From Lachnospiraceae bacterium (GTDB taxonomy: Bacteria; Bacillota; Clostridia; Lachnospirales; Lachnospiraceae): 38,327 nt of DNA. The notes beneath the pieces were generated by a model. That model worked only from the letters and a program-made list of their open reading frames with translations, made no database searches and was not told the origin of the DNA. The position numbers and the translations under genes are program-made. The stretch spans positions 1-38,327 of the forward strand of contig JAJQCQ010000004.1 of the NCBI GenBank assembly GCA_021202635.1, in the 5' to 3' direction. This document shows, one piece after another, positions 6,789 through 15,506 of the stretch (its first letter is position 1; every line of letters starts with the position of its first letter).

Positions 6789-8066
6789 TCAGTTTCTCTT
6801 TAATCCTCTTTTTACCGCCGGAGCGATGGATACGGACGGCTCATAATATGGAATCAGTGTCGCCTGCAGGGCGTGGTAGATGTCGGATTTTCCTGGCCAG
6901 ACGGTGCCGATTACCTGATTATTCCGATCAAGCTGGTGGAACCAGGAACCATTCACATGATCCAGCACTGACTCATCCAGGTAACGCATGTACTGCGCAT
7001 AGTCCTGTGCGTACTTTTCCCTGCCAGTCGCGCGGTAAAGCACTGCCGAGGTATTGATCGCCTCAGCGAGCGTCCAGTGCATGCGGTCATGTACGACCGG
7101 CTGCCCGTTCCAGTCCGTCGTATAGACAATCCCCGGCGCACCGTCTGCGTTCCAGGCATCCTCTACCGCCCGATTATATAATTTTTCTGCTGCATCAATA
7201 TATTTTTGCGGCTGGCGCCAGTCTTCCCCCTCTGTCCCAATCCGTTCCTCAAAAGCCGGAACCGACAGGGCCCACTGTGTGATCAGCCGCGCCCACTCAA
7301 TGCCATGGCCGGGCGTCGCGCCATAAGGCTTAAACTGGTCGTCCGGACGGTCCTTATTGCACTCCAGATCCGGCGTCCAGTCTTTTGTAAAATGCTCTGG
7401 AATACGCCAATTGTTCGCGCCCGCCCATGCGAGCACATGATCAATAATCCGCTCTGCCCTCACACGATATACATCATTTCCGATCACGTCCGCCGCAGCC
7501 AGGAAAGCTTCCACTGTGTGCATATTCGCGTTCAGGCCACGGTAATCATCGAGAACCGTCATTTCAGTATTCCAGGTATCGCAGGCCAGCCCCTCTTCCT
7601 CATTCCAGAAATGAGAATCATAGAAAATCAGCGCCTCTTTTAAAAGCTCCTGCGCACCCGGTCTCCCGGCAAGTGTCGCGGAGGACGCTGCCAGAATCAC
7701 AAACGCATGCGCATAGCACTGCTTATCCGGCAAAATCGCCCCGTCTGCCGTCAGCCCCGGGTACCAGCCTCCATATCTGGCGTCATGCAGTTCCCCACTA
7801 AGCCCTTTCAGCGCCGCGTCAACCAGTGCTTCGCTGCCTTCATGTCCCAGCAGTGAGCCAATGCTGTAGACGTGCGCCATGCGGCAGGTAATCCAGGTCT
7901 CGCGGCTGCGCTCCTTCCACGGCGTCCCGTCATCCCCCAGATAATAAGAGCTTCCTCCCGGTGAAGGGAACTGATGGCCGAACCGGAGAAGGTCCTCACG
8001 AATAGCAGCCAGAAAAGCCCGGTTTTCCTCTGTGTCAATCTGGTATTTTGCGTTTTCTTCGCTCAT
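6789..8066 (-). CDS. AGE-family sugar isomerase, YihS-like
   Basis: A 425-aa (alpha/alpha)6-barrel protein that should interconvert an aldose and its ketose. It resembles E. coli YihS (sulfoquinovose/mannose isomerase) along its length: WITCRMAHVYS, YGGWYPG, NANMHTVEAFL, PGHGIEWARL, GIVYTTDWNGQPVV and GKSDIYHAL. The catalytic residues of the family are present as His183, His254, Glu257 and His398. Mannose, lyxose or sulfoquinovose are possible substrates. No sulfoquinovose transaldolase, reductase or sulfoglycosidase lies in the window, so a general mannose/fructose-type isomerase is as likely. The ribosome site is aaggag, about 11 bases before the ATG. The gene ends in a convergent gap facing the DUF4317-like gene. 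Confidence 0.85.
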   Translation of the reverse strand: MSEENAKYQIDTEENRAFLAAIREDLLRFGHQFPSPGGSSYYLGDDGTPWKERSRETWITCRMAHVYSIGSLLGHEGSEALVDAALKGLSGELHDARYGGWYPGLTADGAILPDKQCYAHAFVILAASSATLAGRPGAQELLKEALIFYDSHFWNEEEGLACDTWNTEMTVLDDYRGLNANMHTVEAFLAAADVIGNDVYRVRAERIIDHVLAWAGANNWRIPEHFTKDWTPDLECNKDRPDDQFKPYGATPGHGIEWARLITQWALSVPAFEERIGTEGEDWRQPQKYIDAAEKLYNRAVEDAWNADGAPGIVYTTDWNGQPVVHDRMHWTLAEAINTSAVLYRATGREKYAQDYAQYMRYLDESVLDHVNGSWFHQLDRNNQVIGTVWPGKSDIYHALQATLIPYYEPSVSIAPAVKRGLKRN

Positions 8067-8310
8067 GTTATTTCTTACTCCTTCTTTTTACTAATCGAGC
8101 AGGAAGCGGCTTGCCGAATCCTGCCCGCCGCGCGGCTGCTGCGTGCCAGTGGCTCGCGTTTCGCAACGACCGAAGCGACGCGTAGACCGCCTCCAGCGCC
8201 AGCTGAAAAACTTCCATATGCGTCCCTGCGCATAAAACAGGAAAAAGACAGATACTCTCTTATCCTGTAGTCTACAGACAAATATCGTCCAATCTAAACC
8301 ATGTACAAAC

Positions 8311-9690
8311 TCAGCGTAAAAACATCCGGATCATCTGATCGTACAGCTTCCGGTACGGCTGATAGCGCACCGGCAAATCTATCCACAGCTTTTTATCTAC
8401 GATACTTTTTTTATGGGAAAAGGTATCAAATCCTTCTTTTCCATGATACGAACCCATCCCACTCTCACCAAAGCCGCCAAAGCCCATCTCGCTGGTCGCC
8501 AGATGAATAATCGTATCATTGATACAGCCTCCGCCAAAGCCGCATTTTGCCGTCACCATGCGGGCAGCGCCTTTGCTGCGCGTAAACAGATACAACGCCA
8601 GCGGATGCTCCATCGAATTAATCTTCCGGATGGCCGCGTCCAGAGATTCATACGTAAGCACCGGAAGTACCGGCCCAAAGATCTCCTCCTGCATCACCGC
8701 ATCGTCAAAGGTAACCGCATCCAGCACCGTCGGCTCAATCCGCAGAGCATCCGCATCCACGCGTCCGCCAGCAACGACCTTTGCCGGATCAATCAACGCC
8801 CGGATCCGCTCAAAATGCTTTTGATTAATAATTTTACCATAATCGGGATTCTTCAGCGGTGACGCACCGAATTGCTTCCGAATCTGCCCGCGAATCTCGG
8901 CAATCAGCTCGTCCTTAATCGCCGGGTCACAATAGATATAATCCGGAGCGACACAGGTCTGACCGCAATTCAAAAACTTCCCAAATACAATCCGCTTCGC
9001 GGCAAGCTTCAGATTCGCGGTACGGTCCACGATACAGGGGCTTTTTCCTCCCAGCTCCAGGGTCACCGGCGTCAGATGGGCGGCCGCCTGCCGCATCACT
9101 TCCCGCCCTACGGACTTGCTTCCTGTGAAAAAAATATAATCAAACTGTTCCCGCAGCAGATACTGATTTTCCTCACGCCCACCAGATATCACTGCGACAT
9201 AGCGCTCATCAAAGTACTCCTGAATCAGCTTCGCGATCAGAGCGCCTGTATTCGGCGAGTAAGCGCTCGGCTTCAAGACAACCGTATTCCCGGCCGCGAG
9301 TGCGTCCACCAGCGGTTCCATCGTAAGCAAAAACGGATAATTCCAGGGACTCATGATCAATGTCACGCCATAGGGGGAAGGCTTCGTAAAGCTGTGCGAA
9401 CAAAACTGTGCCAGAGGTGTCCTCACCGTCTTTTCTCTGGCAAAGCCTCTGGCGTGCTTTTGCATATAACTGATCTCACTTAAGGTCAGCCCAATCTCGC
9501 ACATATAGCTTTCCGACTCACTTTTTCCCAGATCCTTTTTCAGCGCCTCACCAATCTGAGACTCGTACTTTTTGATACAGGCTTTCAGCCGACCGATCGC
9601 CTTCAGTCGAACATCCACGTTCAGCGTCGCGCCGGAAGAAAAAAACGTGCGCTGCTTCTCCACGATCTCCTGAATCTCTGTCTCGGTCAT
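8311..9690 (-). CDS. aldehyde dehydrogenase (class 3-like, NAD(P)-dependent)
   Basis: A 459-aa enzyme that oxidises aldehydes to acids, or the reverse in fermentative cells. The catalytic Cys246 is in NCGQTCVAPDY and the general base Glu212 in LELGGKSP; MSPWNYPF and FGGFGESGMGSYHG are also typical. The length and the C-terminal hydrophobic, basic tail resemble the short class 3 group (fatty or aromatic aldehydes). It lies 89 bases after the alcohol dehydrogenase gene on the same strand, so the two probably form one unit for alcohol-aldehyde-acid conversion. The true substrate is not readable. A 244-base gap holding no gene separates it from the isomerase. Confidence 0.93.
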   Translation of the reverse strand: MTETEIQEIVEKQRTFFSSGATLNVDVRLKAIGRLKACIKKYESQIGEALKKDLGKSESESYMCEIGLTLSEISYMQKHARGFAREKTVRTPLAQFCSHSFTKPSPYGVTLIMSPWNYPFLLTMEPLVDALAAGNTVVLKPSAYSPNTGALIAKLIQEYFDERYVAVISGGREENQYLLREQFDYIFFTGSKSVGREVMRQAAAHLTPVTLELGGKSPCIVDRTANLKLAAKRIVFGKFLNCGQTCVAPDYIYCDPAIKDELIAEIRGQIRKQFGASPLKNPDYGKIINQKHFERIRALIDPAKVVAGGRVDADALRIEPTVLDAVTFDDAVMQEEIFGPVLPVLTYESLDAAIRKINSMEHPLALYLFTRSKGAARMVTAKCGFGGGCINDTIIHLATSEMGFGGFGESGMGSYHGKEGFDTFSHKKSIVDKKLWIDLPVRYQPYRKLYDQMIRMFLR

Positions 9691-9779
9691 GTCATCGCTT
9701 CCTTTCCATTCTATAAATAAACAGCGTCAGCTGCCATTTCATTTATGATGCACACTCGATATCCGTCTTTTCCGGATGC

Positions 9780-10982
9780 TCACTTCTGCAGCACTTTATA
9801 ATAGAATCGTTCCAATTCCTTCGCATCCATCAGCACCGGTACCGGATAGAGCGGATTCGCTTCCTTGTCCGCGTAATGGGCCATTTTCGGAATGTCTTCC
9901 TTCCAGATCTCCGGAATCGTATCGCCAATGCCAAAGCGCTTCTTCATATCCTTAATCGCCTGGATAAACGCCTTTGCCGCTGTCTCCTCTGACGCACTCT
10001 CTTCCGCGACGCCAGCCGCCACAGCCAGCCGCGCCAGTTTTCCATATACACAGGAGCCATACTCTTCCAGCACAATCGGCAGTAAAACCGCGTTCGCCAG
10101 CCCGTGCGGAACATTGTACTGACCGCCAAGCGAATGCGCGACCGCATGTACATAGCCGACATAGGATTTCGTAAACGCACAGCCCGCATAGTAAGAGGCA
10201 TGCAGCATATTCCTTCTCGCCTTTACATTCTTCCCATTTGTATAGGCTTCATCCAGATTTTCAAAAATCAGCTTCACCGCCTGTTCGGATTGTCTCCGGG
10301 TCCCCCTGGTTGTCGTATTCCCAATATATGCCTCAACGGCATGGGTCAGGGCATCCATCCCGGTCGTCGCCGTGACAAAGGGCGGCAGACTTAACGTCAC
10401 ATTCGGATCGAGTACCGCATAGCGGGGAATCAGGCAGAAATCATTGATCACATATTTATGTCTCGTCTCTGCGTCCACTATAACACACGCCAGCGTAGTC
10501 TCACTGCCGGTTCCGGCGGTCGTCGGCACCGCAATCAGGAGTGGAAGCCGTCCGTGTACGCGCAGAATGCCCTTCATCCTGGTCAGAGACTGTTTCGGCT
10601 TCGCCACCCGCGCACCCACTGCTTTCGCGCAGTCCATGCTTGAGCCTCCGCCAAATCCGATGATCGCCTCACAGAATTCTGCATGATAAAGCGCCAGCGC
10701 CTCTTCCACATTCGCCGTCGTGGGATTTGCGTCTGTTTTGTCATACATGGCATAGAAAATCCCGTTCTCTCTAAGCGCCCGCTCCAGTTCCCCGGTAAGT
10801 CCCAGCCTCGCAATCCCGGGGTCTGTGACGATCAGAACACGGGTACATTTTTTCTTTACTAACAATTCAGAGAGCTGATCTGCCTGACCGATGATTTTCG
10901 GGTTCCGATAGGGCAAAAACGGCAGAGCGATTTTAAAGACAGTCTGAAAAGCACGGCAGTATAGTTTTTTCAGCCGATTCAT
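9780..10982 (-). CDS. iron-containing alcohol dehydrogenase
   Basis: A group III dehydrogenase of 400 aa that reduces aldehydes or oxidises alcohols with NAD(P)H. The nucleotide-binding GFGGGSSMDCAKA, PTTAGTGSE and the metal ligands Asp210 and His214 (GMDALTHAVEAY), His279 and His293 (AHSLGGQYNVPHG) are present. The start is the ATG at 10980-10982 (MNRLKKLYCR), because ggagaggag lies just before it; the earlier in-frame ATG at 11117 would overlap the promoter and the neighbouring terminator. It is the first gene of an apparent pair with the aldehyde dehydrogenase. Confidence 0.93.
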   Translation of the reverse strand: MNRLKKLYCRAFQTVFKIALPFLPYRNPKIIGQADQLSELLVKKKCTRVLIVTDPGIARLGLTGELERALRENGIFYAMYDKTDANPTTANVEEALALYHAEFCEAIIGFGGGSSMDCAKAVGARVAKPKQSLTRMKGILRVHGRLPLLIAVPTTAGTGSETTLACVIVDAETRHKYVINDFCLIPRYAVLDPNVTLSLPPFVTATTGMDALTHAVEAYIGNTTTRGTRRQSEQAVKLIFENLDEAYTNGKNVKARRNMLHASYYAGCAFTKSYVGYVHAVAHSLGGQYNVPHGLANAVLLPIVLEEYGSCVYGKLARLAVAAGVAEESASEETAAKAFIQAIKDMKKRFGIGDTIPEIWKEDIPKMAHYADKEANPLYPVPVLMDAKELERFYYKVLQK

Positions 10983-11018
10983 AGGGCAGGACTCCTCTCC
11001 TTCATCAAACATTTTATT

Positions 11019-11047
11019 ATCGTACCAGTAAAATCTATGATTGTCAA
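11019..11047 (-). promoter_or_regulatory. promoter of the alcohol/aldehyde dehydrogenase unit
   Basis: On the minus strand TTGACA (11042-11047) and TACGAT (11019-11024) are separated by 17 bases. It lies immediately beyond the terminator of the sugar transporter operon. Confidence 0.75.
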
Positions 11048-11069
11048 TAAAGCAAATAAAACAAAAGAA

Positions 11070-11104
11070 AAAGGATAGAGGACTCCGGATTGCCTCTATC
11101 CTTT
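11070..11104 (-). terminator. terminator of sugar ABC transporter operon
   Basis: aaaggatagagg (11070-11081) pairs perfectly with cctctatccttt (11093-11104), followed on the minus strand by tttcttttgtttt. It ends the operon that runs from 15203 to 11176. Confidence 0.88.
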
Positions 11105-11175
11105 CCAGTATTTGCAATAAACGACGTAAATCATTTTACTGATCTGCTATCTGCCGCACAGTCTCCCTGTTATAC

Positions 11176-12366
11176 TCAGGACGTCTTCCGGCTGGATACC
11201 ACGTCAAAGATTACTGCCACGAGCAGAACCGCACCCTTTACAACATACTGCCAGGAGTCGCCGATACCCATGATGGACATGCCCATGTTAATCACGCCGA
11301 GAAGCAGCGCACCGATGATGACGCCGCCGATTGTGCCGCTGCCGCCGTATGCGGAAGCACCGCCGATAAAGCAGGAACCGATCGCGTCCATCTCAAAGGA
11401 GTTACCGGTAGAACCGTTAACCGAGCCGACACGCGCCAGACAGAGCAGGCCGCACAGACCAGCCAGAAGTCCCATATTTGCATAAGCAAAAAAGTAAACC
11501 TTGTTGGTATTGATACCGGAAAGCTTTGTCGCTTTCTCATTGCCGCCCACTGCATAGAAATATCGGCCAAATGCAGTCCTGGATGTAATGAAGCTATAAA
11601 TCAGGCAAATCGCCACCACCCATACCAGCATGACAGAAATGCCCTTGTACTGGCAAAGCAGATGGCAATACCAGAGTACTAAAGCAGAAATCACTGCTGC
11701 GCTGCCAAAATCAGCAATGGCGCTGTTCTGACGGTAACCTTTCTTTGCCTTATTCGCACGGGAGGAAATCTTGCTATAAAAGATAACGATGACCGCGATC
11801 GCGCCGATCACCATCGGAGAAAGAATGCGGCTGTCCGTGTCCAACCCCGGAATCTTGATATAAGCAGTAAAAATATTCAGGAACGCCTCGTTCTGAACCG
11901 ATACGGTCTTACTGTTGAGAACGAGACGGCCGAAACCGCGGAACATGAACATACCGCCCAGTGTCGTGATAAATGGCGGAATCCGCATATAGCCGATCCA
12001 GAAGCCCTGCCAGATACCAGCCGCCAGGCCAATCAGGAGACAGAGAATAATCGTCAGATAAATGTTAAAGCCCATATTTGAAATCAACACCGCAGCAACG
12101 CCGCCAACCAGGCAGATCACCGAACCAACGGACAGGTCGATGTTGCCTCCTGTCAGGATACACAACAGCATACCGCAGGCCATTACCAGCACGTAACCGT
12201 TCTGCAGCATCAGGTTCGACATATTCTGCGCATAAAGCAAACGGCCATCTGTCATAAAATAAAAGATAATAAATACGACAACCAGGGCAATTACCATCGT
12301 ATATTTACGGATAAAAGTCATCACATCAAGCTTGCCCGCGCCTGATGTTTCATTCTTATTTGCCAT
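11176..12366 (-). CDS. sugar ABC transporter permease (MmsB/GguB/XylH-like)
   Basis: A 396-aa membrane protein that forms the channel of a ribose/xylose-class importer. It has about ten hydrophobic segments, the family segment GGNIDLSVGSV, and the loops ALGRN-like (FGRYFYAVGGNEKATKLSGI) and GGASAYGGSGTIGGVIIGALLLGVINMGM. At close to 400 aa it belongs with the larger multiple-sugar permeases (GguB, XylH), not the ~320-aa RbsC. The start at 12364-12366 is supported by gggag nine bases upstream; with it, the gap to the ATPase gene is 46 bases. Last gene of the operon before the terminator at 11070-11104. Confidence 0.92.
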   Translation of the reverse strand: MANKNETSGAGKLDVMTFIRKYTMVIALVVVFIIFYFMTDGRLLYAQNMSNLMLQNGYVLVMACGMLLCILTGGNIDLSVGSVICLVGGVAAVLISNMGFNIYLTIILCLLIGLAAGIWQGFWIGYMRIPPFITTLGGMFMFRGFGRLVLNSKTVSVQNEAFLNIFTAYIKIPGLDTDSRILSPMVIGAIAVIVIFYSKISSRANKAKKGYRQNSAIADFGSAAVISALVLWYCHLLCQYKGISVMLVWVVAICLIYSFITSRTAFGRYFYAVGGNEKATKLSGINTNKVYFFAYANMGLLAGLCGLLCLARVGSVNGSTGNSFEMDAIGSCFIGGASAYGGSGTIGGVIIGALLLGVINMGMSIMGIGDSWQYVVKGAVLLVAVIFDVVSSRKTS

Positions 12367-12412
12367 GAAAATACACTCCCTTTTCCAATAATAGAGCTTA
12401 TCGAAAGCTGCG

Positions 12413-13948
12413 TCACTTCGCTGCACTCATGATATAACCCATAATCTCCTCCTGCGTGGTGTTCTTTGCCTCCACCTCGCCGCAGAGTTCTCCTTCATTC
12501 ATGATATAAATGCGGTCACACATACCGATCAGCTCCGGCATTTCCGAAGAAATCATGATTACCGACTTTCCATTGTCAACCATCTGGTTAATCAGGCAGT
12601 AAATATCATACTTCGCGCCAACGTCAATGCCTCGCGTCGGCTCATCGAGGATCAGAACATTCGGTTCCGCGAACATCCATTTGCCCAGCAGCGCTTTCTG
12701 CTGATTGCCGCCGGAAAGATTTCCAATGATTTGCTCAATAGACGAAGTTTTTGTACCCATCTCCTCCGTCATTTCCTCTGCCGCCTTTTTCTCAGCTGTT
12801 GTATCAATCACGCCATTGCTGCATACTTTGTCCAGACGGGCCAGCGTCGTATTGAAACGGATAGATTCGCCAAGAATCAGGCCGTTCGTCTTACGGTCCT
12901 CTGTCACATAGGCAATCTTATTATGGATTGCCTGCTCCGGCGTCTTCAGGTCAATCTTCTTGCCTTCCAGATAAATCTCTCCCGAAATATCTGTCCCGTA
13001 GCTTCTCCCGAAGATGGACATCGCCAGCTCCGTCCGTCCCGCGCCCTGCAGGCCGGAGAAACCTACTACCTCGCCTTTATGTACCTTGAAAGAAATATTG
13101 TCATCCACAATCTTTTCCGGATACAGCGGATGATGCACAGTCCAGTTTTTCACTTCAAGGCCGACCTCGCTGCTGACCCTGTGTTCCCGCTCCGGATACC
13201 GGTCATCCATCGCACGGCCTACCATACCCTTGATGATACGGTCTTCACTAAAATCATCCACACCCTTTACCAGCGTCTCAATCGTAGATCCATCACGCAG
13301 GATAGTCGCTTTGTCCGCACAATAAATAATCTCGTTCAGCTTGTGTGTAATAATGATGGACGTCAGGCCATCCTTTTTGAACTCCATCAGAAGATCCAGA
13401 AGCATCTTCGCGTCTTCGTCATTCAGTGAGGACGTCGGTTCATCCAGAATCAGCAGTTTCACGTTCTTCGAGAACGCTTTCGCGATCTCGACCAGCTGCT
13501 GCTTGCCGGTACCGATATCCTTAATCAATGTCTGCGCGGATTCATGCAGTCCGACCTGCCGCATATGTTTCTCGGCATCGCTGTAGGTCTGATCCCAGTC
13601 GATCACGCCGAACCTGTTTTTTTTCTCATTCCCCAGAAACATATTTTCCCCGATCGTAAGCAGCGGAATCAGCGCCAGCTCCTGGTGGATAATGACGATT
13701 CCTTTTGCCTCGCTGTCTCTCAGAGTTTTGAACTGGCAGAGTTCTCCATTATAGTAAATCTCACCGTCATAGGTGCCTGCCGGGTAAATACCGGACAACA
13801 CATTCATCAGAGTCGATTTTCCCGCGCCATTTTCACCGATCAGCGCGTGAATCTCGCCGCGCTCCACAACCAGGTTCACATCGTCGAGCGCCTTTACTCC
13901 CGGAAATTCTTTGGTGATGGATTTCATTTCCAGAATAATGTCACCCAA
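12413..13948 (-). CDS. sugar ABC transporter ATPase (MmsA/GguA/XylG-like), TTG start
   Basis: A 511-aa double ATPase that powers the importer. The first half has Walker A GENGAGKST and the second half the degenerate GLQGAGRTE loop usual in this class, with LSGGNQQKALLGKW as its signature and LILDEPTRGID as Walker B. The start codon is TTG at 13946-13948: aaggagg lies seven bases before it, and the resulting MGDIILEMKSITKEFPGV fits the usual N-terminus of the family; the ATG at 13927 would remove that strand. Its gene follows the binding protein gene after 142 bases that hold a stable hairpin, and precedes the permease. Confidence 0.95.
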   Translation of the reverse strand: MGDIILEMKSITKEFPGVKALDDVNLVVERGEIHALIGENGAGKSTLMNVLSGIYPAGTYDGEIYYNGELCQFKTLRDSEAKGIVIIHQELALIPLLTIGENMFLGNEKKNRFGVIDWDQTYSDAEKHMRQVGLHESAQTLIKDIGTGKQQLVEIAKAFSKNVKLLILDEPTSSLNDEDAKMLLDLLMEFKKDGLTSIIITHKLNEIIYCADKATILRDGSTIETLVKGVDDFSEDRIIKGMVGRAMDDRYPEREHRVSSEVGLEVKNWTVHHPLYPEKIVDDNISFKVHKGEVVGFSGLQGAGRTELAMSIFGRSYGTDISGEIYLEGKKIDLKTPEQAIHNKIAYVTEDRKTNGLILGESIRFNTTLARLDKVCSNGVIDTTAEKKAAEEMTEEMGTKTSSIEQIIGNLSGGNQQKALLGKWMFAEPNVLILDEPTRGIDVGAKYDIYCLINQMVDNGKSVIMISSEMPELIGMCDRIYIMNEGELCGEVEAKNTTQEEIMGYIMSAAK

Positions 13949-14031
13949 AAGACTTCCTCCTTTCCATTCACATCTGAAACCGGATGGTCAGTCCGCACAG
14001 CCGCAGGCTGATTCGCCCATCCATGAACCGA

Positions 14032-14059
14032 AAGGGTGGGACAGCCGTGCCCCGCCCTT
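14032..14059 (-). terminator. stem-loop after the binding-protein gene (attenuator or mRNA stabiliser)
   Basis: aagggtgggaca pairs with tgccccgccctt (GU pairs allowed) around a four-base loop. On the minus strand it follows the binding-protein stop by about 30 bases and lacks a T run. Such hairpins commonly allow the binding protein to be made in excess over the ATPase and permease. Confidence 0.55.
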
Positions 14060-14090
14060 CTTCATGTTATAGTAAACAATCAAATTCCGA

Positions 14091-15203
14091 TTACTCTACT
14101 GCTGTCAGATAGCCATCCTCGCCCATCTCATACAATCCGGTATCAACCAGTTCCTCAAGATTGTCCGCTGTGATAACGCTCGGAACAAGCAGGAAGGACG
14201 GGCATACATTGCCATCAGAAGTCTCATAGGACTCGGTGTCATACGCGCACTCGATCTCGAAAGTATCACACAGGGACGCGTCAATGGTCTCGCCGTTCAA
14301 AACAGCCTCTGCAAGGGCCAGGGTAACAATGGATTCGTTGCTCACGTTCTTGTAAACCGTCATGGTCTGGATGCCGTCAACGATGTTCGCAAGATTCGCA
14401 ACATCGCCGTCCTGGCCGGTAATGATCACAGTGTTATCGCCCGCATAGTCAGAGGTAATTCCCTGCGCTACGCCAAGAGCGGTAGAGTCGTTGGAGCAAA
14501 GCCATACGTCAAGCTGTGTGCCGTCTGCATAGTAAGAACCAAGGATGTTCTGTGCTCTCTCAAGAGCGGTCTGGGTATCCCACTGATCCGTTGCGACAGA
14601 GTCAAAATCGGTCTGGCCGGAAACAACGACTAATGTGCCTGCGTCAATGTAAGGCTGAAGAACGTCCATTGCGCCCTGATAAAAATAGCCTGCGTTGTTA
14701 TCTGCCGGATCACCTGTAGTAATTTCCATATTATACGTAGCATCGCCCGCATTCTCCAGATCCAGAGTCTCAACAATGAACTCGCCCTGCAGAGTACCTA
14801 CGGTATAGTTGTCAAACGATACATAATAAGATGTCGCGTCATTCATGATCAGACGGTCATACGCGATCACCGGAATCTCACTCTCAGCCGCCTCGTCCAT
14901 AACGGTGTTCAGCGTCTCGCCATCAACAGCCGCGATGATCAGGATGTCAACATTATCTGCCAGAAGGTTCTGAATATCACTTACCTGCTGAGAAGAATCG
15001 TTATCGGAATACTTCAGCTCAACTGTATAGCCCGCATTCTCAAATTGCTCTTTCAGGTACTCACCGTCACGGTTCCAACGCTCCAGAGACTGAGTCGGCA
15101 TGGAAATACCGATTACCTGTGCCTCTTCCGCCGCTGCCGGTACGGAGATTGCCCCGAATGCCATCACTGCCGTCATCGCGATTGCCAGTCTTTTAAATTT
15201 CAT
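14091..15203 (-). CDS. sugar-binding protein of ABC transporter (ChvE/XylF-like)
   Basis: A 370-aa exported protein that captures sugar outside the membrane for the importer encoded next to it. A signal peptide occupies residues 1 to about 25 (basic KFKR, hydrophobic core, AAAEE). The mature part begins VIGISMPTQSLERWNRDGEYL, and DILIIAAVDGETLNTVMDEA, IPVIAYDRLI and VIITGQDGDV are the conserved type I binding-fold segments of the xylose/multi-sugar group. The start at 15203 has a consensus ggaggt site. No lipobox cysteine follows the hydrophobic core, which is unusual for a Gram-positive binding protein; the second binding protein of this locus (19789-20841) does have one. First gene of the minus-strand transporter operon. 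Confidence 0.94.
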   Translation of the reverse strand: MKFKRLAIAMTAVMAFGAISVPAAAEEAQVIGISMPTQSLERWNRDGEYLKEQFENAGYTVELKYSDNDSSQQVSDIQNLLADNVDILIIAAVDGETLNTVMDEAAESEIPVIAYDRLIMNDATSYYVSFDNYTVGTLQGEFIVETLDLENAGDATYNMEITTGDPADNNAGYFYQGAMDVLQPYIDAGTLVVVSGQTDFDSVATDQWDTQTALERAQNILGSYYADGTQLDVWLCSNDSTALGVAQGITSDYAGDNTVIITGQDGDVANLANIVDGIQTMTVYKNVSNESIVTLALAEAVLNGETIDASLCDTFEIECAYDTESYETSDGNVCPSFLLVPSVITADNLEELVDTGLYEMGEDGYLTAVE

Positions 15204-15506
15204 TTTAACTACCTCCATTCGTTTTGATGGCTTTTCGCATATGCCCCGACGCACCAGCTCTGATACCGCTGCCCGGCGAATCCATGTGCGAAATGACCAT
15301 GTTTTTTGATATCTGCATCCTATCACATGTACAGGTTGACGAAAATAGAATCTCTTGCCCAAAAACAGTAATTTTTTATAACCATCTCCCAGCCTTCACA
15401 GGGAAAACTGGACATTTTTGTCTTTTTTAGCATTTATTCATAAATAATCACCCGAAATTCAAAATGTTTTTGACGTTCCACGTGTAGTTGTGTTACAATA
15501 TTTCCC
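15204..15506. promoter_or_regulatory. divergent control region of transporter and sensor operons
   Basis: No gene lies in these 303 bases. The plus-strand promoter of the sensor operon is at its right end. No consensus minus-strand promoter is obvious: tatcacatgt/aggttgac around 15320-15340 gives at best weak boxes. A weak -35 would fit a promoter that needs an activator, such as the YesN-like regulator encoded at 18109, but its site cannot be named from sequence. Confidence 0.5.
15470..15499 (+). promoter_or_regulatory. promoter of sensor operon, start at the ATG
   Basis: TTGACG (15470-15475) and TACAAT (15494-15499) with an 18-base spacer. The -10 box ends seven bases before the ATG at 15507, so the RNA would start at or next to the first codon. 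Confidence 0.6.

Noticed and set aside
6789..10982. A sulfoquinovose degradation operon (isomerase, aldehyde and alcohol dehydrogenase)
   Set aside because: The dehydrogenases have their own promoter, the aldehyde dehydrogenase looks like the class 3 group, and no transaldolase, sulfolactaldehyde reductase, sulfoglycosidase or sulfonate exporter is present.
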